Shown here: positions 30,132 to 40,087 of the stretch, piece after piece
Layout of the letters: every line of letters starts with the position of its first letter
How positions within the stretch are numbered: the stretch's first letter is position 1
Assembly: GCA_022841905.1 (NCBI GenBank)
Contig: JALHQO010000010.1
Coordinates: forward strand, 62,001-126,000
Direction: 5' to 3'
DNA length: 64,000 bases
Source: Hyphomonadaceae bacterium
GTDB taxonomy: Bacteria; Pseudomonadota; Alphaproteobacteria; Caulobacterales; Aquidulcibacteraceae
Made by a program: the position numbers and the translations under genes
Notes under the pieces: model-generated
What the model saw: the letters and a program-made list of their open reading frames with translations, nothing else
What the model was told of the DNA's origin: nothing
Database searches by the model: none

Positions 30132-30149
30132 TGTCGAAATATCTTGACA
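30132..30149. promoter_or_regulatory. candidate PpsR operator upstream of cytochrome c
   Basis: A perfect TGT-N12-ACA palindrome (TGTC at 30132-30135, GACA at 30146-30149), the known PpsR/CrtJ recognition pattern, 56 bp before the cytochrome start. Its TTGACA half could also serve as a -35 element, so repressor binding would block the polymerase. Confidence 0.7.
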
Positions 30150-30205
30150 GTCGCGCGCCCCGGGCGTCGGAGTAGCGCGAATTAGACTCTTCGGGAGGAG
30201 CTTGA

Positions 30206-30721
30206 ATGCGTTCATTGATTGGTGCGGCCGCGCTTGGCTTGGTGCTGGCTGCAGCGGCATGTTCGCCGGCCGCGGACAATTCAGCCGAAGCGCCGCCGAC
30301 GACGACCGCTGAAGCGCCAGCTGAGGCGCCGCCCGCTGCTGAAACGCCCGCCGGCCCGCCGGCCGCGACACAGATCGCACTGAGCATCACCGACGCAAGC
30401 GGCGCACAGCTCACCGGCGACACGGCGCGTGGTCAGCGCATCTTCGCACAATGCGCAACCTGCCACTCGCCCGAGCAAGGTGTGAACCGCGTCGGCCCGT
30501 CGCTCTATGGCATTATCGGCCGTGGATCGGGAACGATCCCGGGCTTCCGTTACTCGGCGGCGAACCAGGCCTCTGACATCGTCTGGACCGAGCAAGAGCT
30601 CTTCACGTACCTGGAAAATCCGCGTGCGAGAATTCCGGGCACGACCATGGCGTTCGTTGGCCTGCGCAATCCGCAGCAACGCGCCGACGTCATCGCCTAC
30701 TTGAAGGCGAACGCCGAATAA
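30206..30721 (+). CDS. anchored class I c-type cytochrome
   Basis: A 171-aa exported monohaem cytochrome. Residues 1-19 form a signal sequence ending AAAAC, a possible lipobox (the -3 position is Ala rather than Leu, so an uncleaved anchor or plain cleavage is not excluded). A low-complexity Ala/Glu/Pro linker of about 35 residues (22-55) follows. The haem motif CATCH is at 83-87 and the axial Met is probably Met148 (GTTMAF), giving a cytochrome c2/c-y-like domain. A good Shine-Dalgarno (GGGAGGAG) precedes the ATG. The upstream TGT-N12-ACA site and absence of pufC make it a candidate electron donor to the photosynthetic reaction centre. Confidence 0.88.
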   Translation: MRSLIGAAALGLVLAAAACSPAADNSAEAPPTTTAEAPAEAPPAAETPAGPPAATQIALSITDASGAQLTGDTARGQRIFAQCATCHSPEQGVNRVGPSLYGIIGRGSGTIPGFRYSAANQASDIVWTEQELFTYLENPRARIPGTTMAFVGLRNPQQRADVIAYLKANAE

Positions 30722-30744
30722 GAACCCTCGTAAAGCATAGCCTC

Positions 30745-30775
30745 AAGGCCGTCGAAGCCCTGCTTCGGCGGCCTT
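30745..30775 (+). terminator. intrinsic terminator of the cytochrome gene
   Basis: A 13-bp stem with one U-G pair (AAGGCCGTCGAAG at 30745-30757, its partner at 30763-30775, 5-nt loop CCCTG), followed by GTTGTATT. It lies 23 bp after the cytochrome stop and just before the end of the converging DUF3833 gene. Confidence 0.8.
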
Positions 30776-30782
30776 GTTGTAT

Positions 30783-31304
30783 TCAGGGCTGGCGGCGGAA
30801 GATGAGGGTGCTGCGGCCCAATTCGAACCCGAACTTGGTGACGCGGGCGACGTTCAGCAGCGTATCTTCCGCCGTCTGCACGAAGGTGTCGTGGAAGCGC
30901 ACCCGCATCCGCCGCGCACCGAGTTTCAGGGAAAACAAATACGACCAGCGCAGCACGCCGCCGCGAACGGCGCCGCGGGCGTCGCCAATCATGTCGTCTG
31001 CGTTGGCGCTGTAGCCGCCGGCGCCGATCGGCGTGATGCGCCAAACGCGTTGTTCGGTAGCGCCATCGTCGAACAGGAAATGCTCGCTCAATACCAGCGC
31101 GCCACCATCCAGGCGGCCATCGAGCTGGATGGCGAAGCGGCGGCGGATGCGGCCGGTGAAATCCTGGAACACGCCCTCGGCGCGCGAGCGCCCGAGCAGA
31201 AAGCGCTCGATCCGCGGGTCCCCCGCAGGCAGTGGATTTACCGCCGGCGCATGAGATCGATCAGGTGAAACGGAAACGACGCGGCGATCAACAACGCTAC
31301 CCAT
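30783..31304 (-). CDS. DUF3833 family protein
   Basis: A protein of about 173 aa resembling the DUF3833 family, small putative lipid-binding-like beta proteins of unknown function. The order of short motifs fits: GVFQDFTGRIRRRFAIQLDGR, then LSEHFLFDDGATEQRVWRI, SANADDMIGDARG, and the C-terminal TLLNVARVTKFGFELG. Many relatives are lipoproteins, but no clear signal is seen here. The start is uncertain; the ATG at 31304 is the nearest in-frame start and overlaps the upstream membrane-protein gene by 67 bp. Function unknown; it is downstream of that membrane protein on the same strand. Confidence 0.7.
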   Translation of the reverse strand: MGSVVDRRVVSVSPDRSHAPAVNPLPAGDPRIERFLLGRSRAEGVFQDFTGRIRRRFAIQLDGRLDGGALVLSEHFLFDDGATEQRVWRITPIGAGGYSANADDMIGDARGAVRGGVLRWSYLFSLKLGARRMRVRFHDTFVQTAEDTLLNVARVTKFGFELGRSTLIFRRQP

Positions 31305-31495
31305 GGCCAACCCGCTCCAACCAAAGCCGCCCTGAGCGCCAACAGCAGCATGACGCCGGGCATTAACGCAAAGAACCAAGTCACCGCCGCGCGCGTGCGC
31401 TGTTCGCGCGCGAGGCTGACGAGCACGATGAACTCAATCGCGATCACCAGCAGAACGACATCCACGGCGCGGCCACTGAGTACGAAGTCCTGCAC
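31238..31495 (-). CDS. small membrane protein of unknown function
   Basis: An 85-aa, very hydrophobic protein with about three membrane segments (VVLLVIAIEFIVLVSLA, AVTWFFALMPGVMLLLALRAA, WVALLIAASFPFHLIDLM) and a basic C-terminus RRR. I do not recognise a family. It lies between tspO and the DUF3833 gene, same direction, 21 bp after the tspO stop, so it may be the tail of the PGC left block or the start of a separate pair with the DUF3833 gene. Confidence 0.65.
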   Translation of the reverse strand: MQDFVLSGRAVDVVLLVIAIEFIVLVSLAREQRTRAAVTWFFALMPGVMLLLALRAALVGAGWPWVALLIAASFPFHLIDLMRRR

Positions 31496-31516
31496 GGCGC
31501 GCTGCTCCGATTACGA

Positions 31517-31999
31517 TCAGCCGAACGGCCCGTTCAGTCGCACCACCTCGTAATTGAGTACGGCGGCCAACGACACCCAGATCAAATACGGCGTCAGCAA
31601 AACACCGGCGAGACGCGAGTGCCGCGCGGTGAAGATGATCAACGCGACGATCGAAAGCCAAAGCGCGACGACTTCGATCAGCGACCAGTCGGGTCGCTGC
31701 AAGCGGAAGAACAGCAAGCTCCACAGCACGTTCAGAAAACCGTTCAACGCAAAGAGGCCAATCAACCATTCGCGCTCAGCGCCCTTCGGTGCGCGCCGCC
31801 ATGTGATGACGGCTGCTGCTGCTGTCAGCGCATAGATGGCTGTCCAAATCGCGCCGAAGGCGGGACCGGGCGGTTGCCAGTCCGGCTTCTGCAAGCCTTG
31901 ATACCAAGCGCCAAGATCAGTGACCGTGCTGCCGAGCGCGCCGACAAACACCGCCGCGGCCGCCGCCACCGCAATCGGGCGCAGCCGCTTCCAGTTCAC
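31517..31999 (-). CDS. tspO: TspO/MBR family tryptophan-rich sensory protein
   Basis: A 160-aa membrane protein of the TspO/CrtK family with five helices and many Trp/Pro residues (WYQGLQKPDWQPPGPAFG near 32-49, FRLQRPDWSLIE near 98-109). In Rhodobacter sphaeroides, TspO is an outer-membrane oxygen-responsive modulator that lowers photosynthesis gene expression and affects tetrapyrrole traffic. The start is GTG at 31999, overlapping the bchP stop (GTGA). It is the last gene of the ppaA-ppsR-bchG-bch2-bchP-tspO block, as in many proteobacterial PGCs where it is called crtK. Confidence 0.92.
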   Translation of the reverse strand: MNWKRLRPIAVAAAAAVFVGALGSTVTDLGAWYQGLQKPDWQPPGPAFGAIWTAIYALTAAAAVITWRRAPKGAEREWLIGLFALNGFLNVLWSLLFFRLQRPDWSLIEVVALWLSIVALIIFTARHSRLAGVLLTPYLIWVSLAAVLNYEVVRLNGPFG

Positions 32000-33192
32000 G
32001 TCGGCGACATGCCGAGCAAGTGTCCCATGTCCTTCATGAAGATGCGCATGTGCGCGGCCGGATCGGCGCGGACGAGTTCCTTGTTCATGTAGGCCTGCCA
32101 CGTGAGGCGCTGCACGTCGGGATCGTCGCACATGGAGACGAAGCGTTCGCGGCGCTTGTCGCTGCGGTACCAGAAGTGCTGCATGATGCCCAAGATCCAG
32201 AAAACTTGGCCGTGGTCGCGCATGAACGTCTTGCGCGCGCTGGCGAGGCTTTGCGGCTTGCCAGTGCTGAGAAACGCGTCCGCCGCTTCGGCCGCAACGC
32301 GTCCGCCAATCATGGCGTAATAGATCCCCTCGCCCGATGCCGGCGCAACGACGCCGGAGGCGTCGCCGGCAAGCACGACGTCGCGACCATTGTCCCAACG
32401 CGCCAGTGGCTTCAGCGGAATCGGCGCGCCTTCCGTGCGAACGGTCTCGCAACCCGAGAGCCCGGAGCTTTCGCGCAGGGCGGTGACAGCGCCGCGGAGC
32501 GAGAAGCCTTTATTGGCGGAGCCGACGCCAATGCTGGCTGTATCGCCGTGCGGGAAAATCCAGGCGTAGAAATCAGGCGAGAGCTTGCCTTGATAATAGA
32601 CGTCGCAGCGGCGGCCGTCGAAGCCGGCTACGCCTTGCGGCGGTGAGCGAATGATTTCGTGATAGGCGAACACGCATGGCATGCGGTCGGCGCCTTTCAC
32701 GGTTTGCTGCGCCACTTTCGAGCGCGCGCCGTCGGCGCCGATGATGACGCGGGCGCGCACGCGGCGGACTGCGTCTTTGTCGGTGTCCTTGTCGTGGTAG
32801 CAAACGACTGCAACGCCATCACCGTCATGCTCGATGCGCAGGAACGAGCCGGCGAGCCGCTCGGCGCCGGCGCCGGCGGCGCGCTCGCGCAGCCATTCGT
32901 CGAAATGTTCGCGGTCGACCATGCCGACGAAGCCGCCTTCGATGGGCATGTCCACTTCGCGGTCAGACGGCGCCACCATGCGCGCCGAGGTCGCGCGCGC
33001 GACCAAAAGATGATCTGGAATTTCAAAGTCGCGAATGAGCCGCGGCGGGATTGCGCCGCCGCACGGCTTAATGCGCCCGGCGCGGTCGAGCAGCAGCACG
33101 GAATAGCCCGCGGTCGCGAGATCGGTGGCGGCGGTTGCGCCAGCGGGGCCGCCGCCAACAACCACAGCGTCATAGGTCAGCTTGGGTGTCAT
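31996..33192 (-). CDS. bchP: geranylgeranyl (bacterio)chlorophyll reductase
   Basis: Flavoprotein that reduces the geranylgeranyl side chain of bacteriochlorophyll to phytyl, the final step of pigment synthesis. The 398-aa protein begins with the FAD motif VVVGGGPAGATAATDLA (about residues 10-26) and has the GR family blocks AGRIKPCGGAIPPRL (about 38-52), ARVIIGADGARSKVAQ and LAGDASGVVAPASGEGIYYAM (about 270-290). It overlaps the upstream bch2 gene and downstream tspO by four bases each, showing tight coupling. Confidence 0.96.
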   Translation of the reverse strand: MTPKLTYDAVVVGGGPAGATAATDLATAGYSVLLLDRAGRIKPCGGAIPPRLIRDFEIPDHLLVARATSARMVAPSDREVDMPIEGGFVGMVDREHFDEWLRERAAGAGAERLAGSFLRIEHDGDGVAVVCYHDKDTDKDAVRRVRARVIIGADGARSKVAQQTVKGADRMPCVFAYHEIIRSPPQGVAGFDGRRCDVYYQGKLSPDFYAWIFPHGDTASIGVGSANKGFSLRGAVTALRESSGLSGCETVRTEGAPIPLKPLARWDNGRDVVLAGDASGVVAPASGEGIYYAMIGGRVAAEAADAFLSTGKPQSLASARKTFMRDHGQVFWILGIMQHFWYRSDKRRERFVSMCDDPDVQRLTWQAYMNKELVRADPAAHMRIFMKDMGHLLGMSPT

Positions 33193-34520
33193 GAGCGCAC
33201 TCCTTCAAGCACGCTCGGCGTGCTCTCTACGCGCGGCGCCGCGGCGCCCATCAAATCAAGGCGCGCCGCAAGCACGGCGGCGCATACAAACAATCCAGCT
33301 TCAAGCGAAAAGACTATTCCGAATGCGCTTGAGGTTTCGGGCAGCAGGACACGCAGCGCGTCCACGCCGGCAGCGCCGGCAAAGCCGCCGCATGCGAAGG
33401 CAATGGCTTGCGCCGCGCCCCACACGCCCATGCGTACGCCTTCGCGCGAACTGCGTCCCTCCCCGGCCAAGCCCATCATCGAGCCGATGGCGGAGACGGC
33501 GAACACACCGTTGGCGAAGCCAAGCACGAACACTGTCGGCTGCAGCGGCCACGCCGGACCAACGAGTGCCGCGCAAGCGAGTGCACCGAGCGCCAGCGCC
33601 GAGCCTACGCAGCCGGCGATCGTCCATTGCCGCATCCACGCGCGCTTCTTGTCCCCGAGACGCGCGCCGAAAGCGCCGACGAGAATCATGCCGAGCAAAA
33701 CGCCGCCATGCTGGATGCCGGCCATTTGCGTCGATTGGCCGGGCGTCATGCCGAAGACGAGACCGGCGAACGGTTCGAGGATGAGGTCTTGCGCGCTGTA
33801 GGCCAGCATCGACACGAAGACGAAAATCGTAAAGCGCCGCGCGAGCGGCTCAGCCCAGATTTCGCGCAAGACTTGCGCGAATGGCGGCTTCTGCTCTTGC
33901 GTCTCGGGCTGGCGCTCGGGCTCCCGCTCAACGCCCCAGACGGCAAACAACGTGACCAGGAACGCTACGCCCGCGACGCCGGTTGCGACGAAGGCCAAGC
34001 GCTGCGGCGAAAACGGATCGAGGAGCGAGCCGGCGACGGCTGCTGTGATGACAATACCGACGATCATCATGATCCAAGTCGTCGCCGCAGCAGCTGGACG
34101 GCGCTGCGGCGCTGTGCGCGTGGCGAGCAAGGCCAGCAATGACGTGCCGCTCGCGCCAACGCCTGCGCCGATCATCGTGAAAGCGAGAATGCCAAGCAGA
34201 ATGCCGAGCACCGGCGAAGACGCCATCAGCAGCGTAGCATCCGTCGCCAACACGCCGCCGAGGCAGAGCACGCCCATGCCGCCGATGATCCACGGCGTGC
34301 GGCGATGGCCCATGTCAGAGCCGTAGCCCCAACGCGGGCGCGAAAGCTGGATGGCGTAGTGCCAAGCCACCAGTGCGGCGGGCAACATGGCAGGCAGAGC
34401 GTATTCCACCACCATGACGCGGTTTAGCGTGGAGGTCGTGAGCACGACGATGGCGCCTAGTGCGCTTTGCACGAGGCCGAGGCGAACGATGCCAAGCCAG
34501 CTCAAGTGCGGATTATTCAT
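33189..34520 (-). CDS. PucC-family MFS protein (bch2/ORF428)
   Basis: A 443-aa member of the PucC/BCD major-facilitator family, found between bchG and bchP in most proteobacterial PGCs (bch2, ORF428). About 12 membrane segments. LNRVMVVEYALPAMLPAALVAWHY and SRPRWGYGSDMGHRRTPWI match the family region, and AYSAQDLILEPFAGLVFG resembles the conserved mid-protein block. Relatives help antenna assembly or pigment delivery; the exact role of this paralogue is not established. The ATG at 34520 overlaps the bchG stop by four bases; an in-frame upstream start would lie deep inside bchG. Confidence 0.9.
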   Translation of the reverse strand: MNNPHLSWLGIVRLGLVQSALGAIVVLTTSTLNRVMVVEYALPAMLPAALVAWHYAIQLSRPRWGYGSDMGHRRTPWIIGGMGVLCLGGVLATDATLLMASSPVLGILLGILAFTMIGAGVGASGTSLLALLATRTAPQRRPAAAATTWIMMIVGIVITAAVAGSLLDPFSPQRLAFVATGVAGVAFLVTLFAVWGVEREPERQPETQEQKPPFAQVLREIWAEPLARRFTIFVFVSMLAYSAQDLILEPFAGLVFGMTPGQSTQMAGIQHGGVLLGMILVGAFGARLGDKKRAWMRQWTIAGCVGSALALGALACAALVGPAWPLQPTVFVLGFANGVFAVSAIGSMMGLAGEGRSSREGVRMGVWGAAQAIAFACGGFAGAAGVDALRVLLPETSSAFGIVFSLEAGLFVCAAVLAARLDLMGAAAPRVESTPSVLEGVRS

Positions 34521-35431
34521 GAGCCGGCTCCGGCGAGGCCGCCGAGAGCGAACGCGCTCACCAGCATGCCCAAGACATAAAGAAGAACGCCCGTGCCGTT
34601 GAACCACGGCGCGAGTTTGCGCGGATCGGTGATGAGCCGCGCCATGAGGTAAATCTGGATGCCAAACGAAACCGTCACGGCGATGGCGTGCAGCGGCTGG
34701 CCCCAGGCGAGCAGAAGCGCGATCACGACGGCCTGCGGCGCCAGCATCACGACGCACGCAAGTTTCGCGGCCTTCTCGACACCCAATTGAACAGGCAGCG
34801 AGCGCACGCCAGTCTGACGATCGCCTTCGATCGCCTTGAAGTCGTTGAGCACCATGATGCCGTGCGCGCCGAAACTGTAGAGCGCGGCGATGATCAGAAT
34901 TTGCGGATTGGGCAGCGCCGCCAGCATGACGGCCGCGCCTGTGAACCAGGTGATGCCTTCATAAGAGAGCGCGCACGCGGCTGGGCCCCACCATCCGCTT
35001 TGCTTCAGGCGCAAAGGCGGCGCGCTATAAATCCACGCGAGCGCCATACCAACAACAGCGGCGCCGAAGACCCAAGGGCCAAGCGCCAGCGCCCAAAGCA
35101 TCGACACGATGGTCCAGCCAATCGCGATCCAGAGCCCCCAGCGCCCAGGGATGCGCCCCGAAGGGATTGGACGGTTCGGTTCGTTGATCGCGTCGACGTG
35201 GCGGTCGTACCAATCGTTGACGGCTTGGCTGGTGGCGCAAATGAGCGGGCCGGCGAGAACGATGCCGGCCAAGGCCATCGGCCAGCGCGCGCTCAAATCT
35301 GCGCCAGAGGAAATGACGCCACAGCCGAACGCCCACATTGGCGGAAACCAGGTGATCGGTTTGAAGAGCTCCAGCACCGCGTTGGGCGCGGGGAAGCTTC
35401 GAAGCGTCACGGCGGCTGTGGTGGGAGCCAT
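34517..35431 (-). CDS. bchG: bacteriochlorophyll synthase
   Basis: UbiA-type membrane prenyltransferase that esterifies bacteriochlorophyllide a with geranylgeranyl diphosphate. About 304 aa. LELFKPITWFPPMWAFGCGV at the N-terminus and the Asp-rich motif NDWYDRHVDAINEPNRPIPSG are diagnostic, and the second block LNDFKAIEGDRQTGVRSLP is present. I favour the ATG at 35431, which gives an N-terminus of family length; a GTG at 35452 would add seven residues and almost touch the palindrome at 35460-35477. A PpsR-like site directly upstream, within the 53 bp after ppsR, suggests separate repression. Confidence 0.94.
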   Translation of the reverse strand: MAPTTAAVTLRSFPAPNAVLELFKPITWFPPMWAFGCGVISSGADLSARWPMALAGIVLAGPLICATSQAVNDWYDRHVDAINEPNRPIPSGRIPGRWGLWIAIGWTIVSMLWALALGPWVFGAAVVGMALAWIYSAPPLRLKQSGWWGPAACALSYEGITWFTGAAVMLAALPNPQILIIAALYSFGAHGIMVLNDFKAIEGDRQTGVRSLPVQLGVEKAAKLACVVMLAPQAVVIALLLAWGQPLHAIAVTVSFGIQIYLMARLITDPRKLAPWFNGTGVLLYVLGMLVSAFALGGLAGAGS

Positions 35432-35459
35432 GCCGAACGCTACAAATGACACTTCAGAC

Positions 35460-35477
35460 TGTCAATTAAAGTTGACG
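35460..35477. promoter_or_regulatory. candidate PpsR operator upstream of bchG
   Basis: TGTCAA (35460-35465) and TTGACG (35472-35477) frame a TGT-N12-ACG palindrome with five of six arm pairs matching. A second, overlapping palindrome (TGACA at 35447-35451, TGTCA at 35460-35464) shares its left arm. It lies between the ppsR stop and bchG start. Confidence 0.65.
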
Positions 35478-35484
35478 GTCGGCG

Positions 35485-36927
35485 TCACTCGCTCGTGTTG
35501 AAATCGCCGAGGCCGTATCTATGCAGCTTCGAATAGAGGCTCTGGCGGCTGAGGCCGAGGATTTCGGCGGCCGACGCGCGATTGTTGCCGGTCAGCTCGA
35601 GCGCCGCTTCTATGCAGAGGCGCTCCACCAAATCGGTCGTTTCGCGCACCAATTCCTTGAGTGTCACACGGCCAACGAGATGAGAAAGTTGCTCGACTGA
35701 GCGCGGCAGCTCACCGGCCACGCTCGGCCGCGGCGCCGGTGTGCGCACCACGCTGCGAATGGTGAAGCCAAAACACGGCGGCTCGCCATCGGCGACGTGT
35801 ACGGCTGAGACTTCCACGTCCTCCTGCTCGCCAAGGCGGGTGCGGAGGATGGTGGCGAAGTTCTTGAGCGAGCCGTGCTGGCGCAGGCTGGACACCAGGA
35901 TGTTCCGGTCGATCTCCGGGCGGCCAAGAAAGCTATCCAGCGATTGGCCCTGCGCCTGCTCTTTGCTGGCGAGACGCGTGAGATCGAGGAACGCGCTGTT
36001 TTCGGCGATGATGCGGAGACTTTCGTCCGTCACCACGAAGGCATCAGGAATGCGTTCCAGAACATCGATCAAGCGCTGCGCCGACTCAGGCACTTGGCCA
36101 GCATCCCCATCGCGCGCGCTCAACCGAATCAGAAATAGCGAGGCGCGGTCTTGCCGGAAGAGCGATGCCGCCACATTGAACGAACGTCCCTCCGCCTGCA
36201 GCGTCGATTGCGCCGTGAGATTTCCGCCACCGTGCGCCATCGCCAGCAACGACACCGCAGCGTCGCGCGAAGTATTGTCAAAAGCTGTTGAAAACGTGCG
36301 TCCAATCAGCGGCGTCGAGACGCCGCCGATCAGCCGCTCAGCGGCCGGATTAGCTTCAATGATCTTGCGCGACGCCGCATCGACGACGATGACGGCTTCC
36401 GACGCGAGTTGAAACAAGAGCCGATAGCGCGACTCAGCTTCGCGCAGACGCGTGTAGTCGCGCTCCATGGTTTGCTGCGCTTGGATGAGGCGCTGTTGCA
36501 GTTCGGCGGTGGCGCGATGATCGCGCCCGATCGCAATGACGCGGCCATCATCGCCCGCATTCACGGCGATGTAGCGCACCGCTACCGATGCGCCGCCGGC
36601 TGTGGGGTGATTGATTTCGCGCCAGCGTGCACCGCTATCGTTTGCGGCGTCGCGGAGCATTTCTTCGATCTTTTGGCGGCTATCGCTGGTGACGGTGTCG
36701 GCCCAGCGGCGATCGAGCCAGCCTTCGAAGCCGTCATTGACCATGTCACGATTGTTGACGGCGAGATCTCTAATGAAGCCGCCGCGATCGATGATCATGG
36801 CGACATCACCGCCAGCGGCGACAACCTTCGCTGCTACCTTGCCGTCGAGCGCGCCCAACAAATTGCGAGCGAACCTCGGTTCGATGCGCTCAGCAGGAGA
36901 CATATGGATCGTCATCGGAACTCGCAC
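35485..36927 (-). CDS. ppsR: PpsR/CrtJ repressor of photosynthesis genes
   Basis: Redox-sensitive repressor that binds TGT-N12-ACA palindromes and shuts down bch, crt and puc genes in oxygen. 480 aa: PAS-like domains (about 30-125, 165-270 and 290-395) and a C-terminal Fis-type helix-turn-helix (LTGNNRASAAEILGLSRQSLYSKLHRYGLG, residues about 440-470). One cysteine (RLCIEAAL, about 432) occupies the place of the redox Cys in the DNA-binding region of CrtJ. The only other Cys is in PPCFGF near 373; none is near the CrtJ Cys249 position. The start is GTG at 36927; an ATG four codons in (36915) is equally possible. It follows ppaA by 28 bp. Confidence 0.95.
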   Translation of the reverse strand: MRVPMTIHMSPAERIEPRFARNLLGALDGKVAAKVVAAGGDVAMIIDRGGFIRDLAVNNRDMVNDGFEGWLDRRWADTVTSDSRQKIEEMLRDAANDSGARWREINHPTAGGASVAVRYIAVNAGDDGRVIAIGRDHRATAELQQRLIQAQQTMERDYTRLREAESRYRLLFQLASEAVIVVDAASRKIIEANPAAERLIGGVSTPLIGRTFSTAFDNTSRDAAVSLLAMAHGGGNLTAQSTLQAEGRSFNVAASLFRQDRASLFLIRLSARDGDAGQVPESAQRLIDVLERIPDAFVVTDESLRIIAENSAFLDLTRLASKEQAQGQSLDSFLGRPEIDRNILVSSLRQHGSLKNFATILRTRLGEQEDVEVSAVHVADGEPPCFGFTIRSVVRTPAPRPSVAGELPRSVEQLSHLVGRVTLKELVRETTDLVERLCIEAALELTGNNRASAAEILGLSRQSLYSKLHRYGLGDFNTSE

Positions 36928-36955
36928 TCGCCTCTACTTCCGGCGCCGCCACGGA

Positions 36956-37840
36956 TCAGTGGCGTGCGAGTTGCCTCACTGCCACCTCAGCCTTGAGCAC
37001 AGCCTCTTTCGCGTCGGTCGCCATAGCGTCGGCGCCGATTGTTGCTACGAGGCCTGGCTGCTCCAGGAAGAGTCGTCCTCCGACCATGACGGTAATGTCT
37101 CGGTTCCTTGACGCTCGCCGAATGGACATAATCATTGGCGCGATTTGATCAAGCCGCTCATCTGAGCTGGCTGTCATGCCGAACAGATCGAACCTGTGAG
37201 CTTGCACGGCGGCGAGGATTTCCTCGATCGCGCCAGACAATTCCGTCCAGGTGCGCCAGCCTGAGCGGCGGAAGAATTCTTCTATAATGACAAGCCCAAA
37301 GGTGTGCTGCTCGCCTGGAGCCGGTGCGAACAAGGCCGCGCGGCCATTGGCTGCCGCGCCTGAATCGACTGGCCCATGCAGGCTGAGTTCGCGCACGATC
37401 TGCTGTAGCTTGCCGAGCGCGATCGTGACGTCCGCGAACGAAACTTGGTCGTCGCTCCAGAATTCCCCTAACCGGCGAGCGGTGGGGCCGAGCAAATCGA
37501 GGTAGATCGCCTCCATAGAGACGCCCTGCTGAAGCAGCCCGCCAATGATGGCCAGAAGCGATTCCTGACCCGATGAAAGCGTATAAAGTGCAAATTTTTC
37601 AGTAGTTTCCGGCCCAAGGGCGATGGCGGCAGGCCGCCGCTCTTCGACGTTTGCTTGGCTGTGCACCAGCATCAAGCGAGGGATAATCTCTCCCTCGACG
37701 AGCCGGGCGAGCTGATCAGATTGTTCGCGCTTAGATTGCGCCCGTTCGCGACTGCTTCGACGTCGCCCGCTCGCGGACTCGAGCTGTTCCGGTTCTTCGC
37801 CGCATAGATCGAATGCCGGCGACTGCGGAAGGCTGGCCAT
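36956..37840 (-). CDS. ppaA: PpaA/AerR cobalamin-binding antirepressor
   Basis: Antagonist of PpsR that binds B12 through a SCHIC-type domain and links light, oxygen and corrinoid supply to photosynthesis genes. The 294-aa protein has a variable N-terminus, a helical cap (about 85-145, with YLDLLGPTARRLGEFWSDD) and a Rossmann-like B12 domain from about 165. GEQHTFGLVIIEEFFRRSGW contains the conserved His expected near the cobalt. MTASSDERLDQIAPMI and VMVGGRLFLEQPGL complete the fold. It heads the minus-strand regulatory block and is divergent from bchF, the usual position of ppaA/aerR beside ppsR. Confidence 0.92.
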   Translation of the reverse strand: MASLPQSPAFDLCGEEPEQLESASGRRRSSRERAQSKREQSDQLARLVEGEIIPRLMLVHSQANVEERRPAAIALGPETTEKFALYTLSSGQESLLAIIGGLLQQGVSMEAIYLDLLGPTARRLGEFWSDDQVSFADVTIALGKLQQIVRELSLHGPVDSGAAANGRAALFAPAPGEQHTFGLVIIEEFFRRSGWRTWTELSGAIEEILAAVQAHRFDLFGMTASSDERLDQIAPMIMSIRRASRNRDITVMVGGRLFLEQPGLVATIGADAMATDAKEAVLKAEVAVRQLARH

Positions 37841-38137
37841 GCATGGGCCCCTTCTACCTGCGGAGTGTCCCTAGTCACGCAGCTCCGCGCCACGCTGCTC
37901 CCGCACGCCGGACCCCTTCGATGAGGTTCGTTGGCAGGCGTTTCCCTCCCAAGAGCACGCCCTCTGACGAGGATCTTTGTTCTCGGTCCTTTACGGTAAG
38001 CAGACTTAACGACGACTGGCGAGCATTAATTTCGTCAAAATCGCGCATCTGTCCATTTTGTTGGACGTTCCATTTCCTTGACAACTCCGATCGCACGGAT
38101 ACGCTTCTGAAGCGACGCGATTATCGGGAGGTCGGCG
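37841..38137. promoter_or_regulatory. ppaA/bchF divergent promoter region
   Basis: 297 bp without a gene, between two divergent operons. It holds the strong PpsR-like palindrome at 38050-38067, a TTGACA element at 38078-38083 that could be the -35 of the bchF promoter (no convincing -10 follows), and the Shine-Dalgarno CGGGAGG just before the bchF GTG. Nothing else stands out in 37841-38040. Confidence 0.65.
38050..38067. promoter_or_regulatory. candidate PpsR operator upstream of bchF
   Basis: TGTCCA (38050-38055) and TGGACG (38062-38067) form a TGT-N12-ACG palindrome with five of six arm pairs matching, 10 bp before a TTGACA element. It would control the long bchF-to-puhE operon and possibly ppaA. 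Confidence 0.68.
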
Positions 38138-40083
<1,946 letters not shown>

Positions 40084-40087
40084 CGCG

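Noticed and set aside
37978-37995. TGT-N12-ACG in the ppaA/bchF region, a possible second PpsR site
   Set aside because: It lacks the inner symmetry (TGTC...GAC) shared by the five other sites, and it lies 54 bp from the good site rather than at a tandem spacing. Likely chance.
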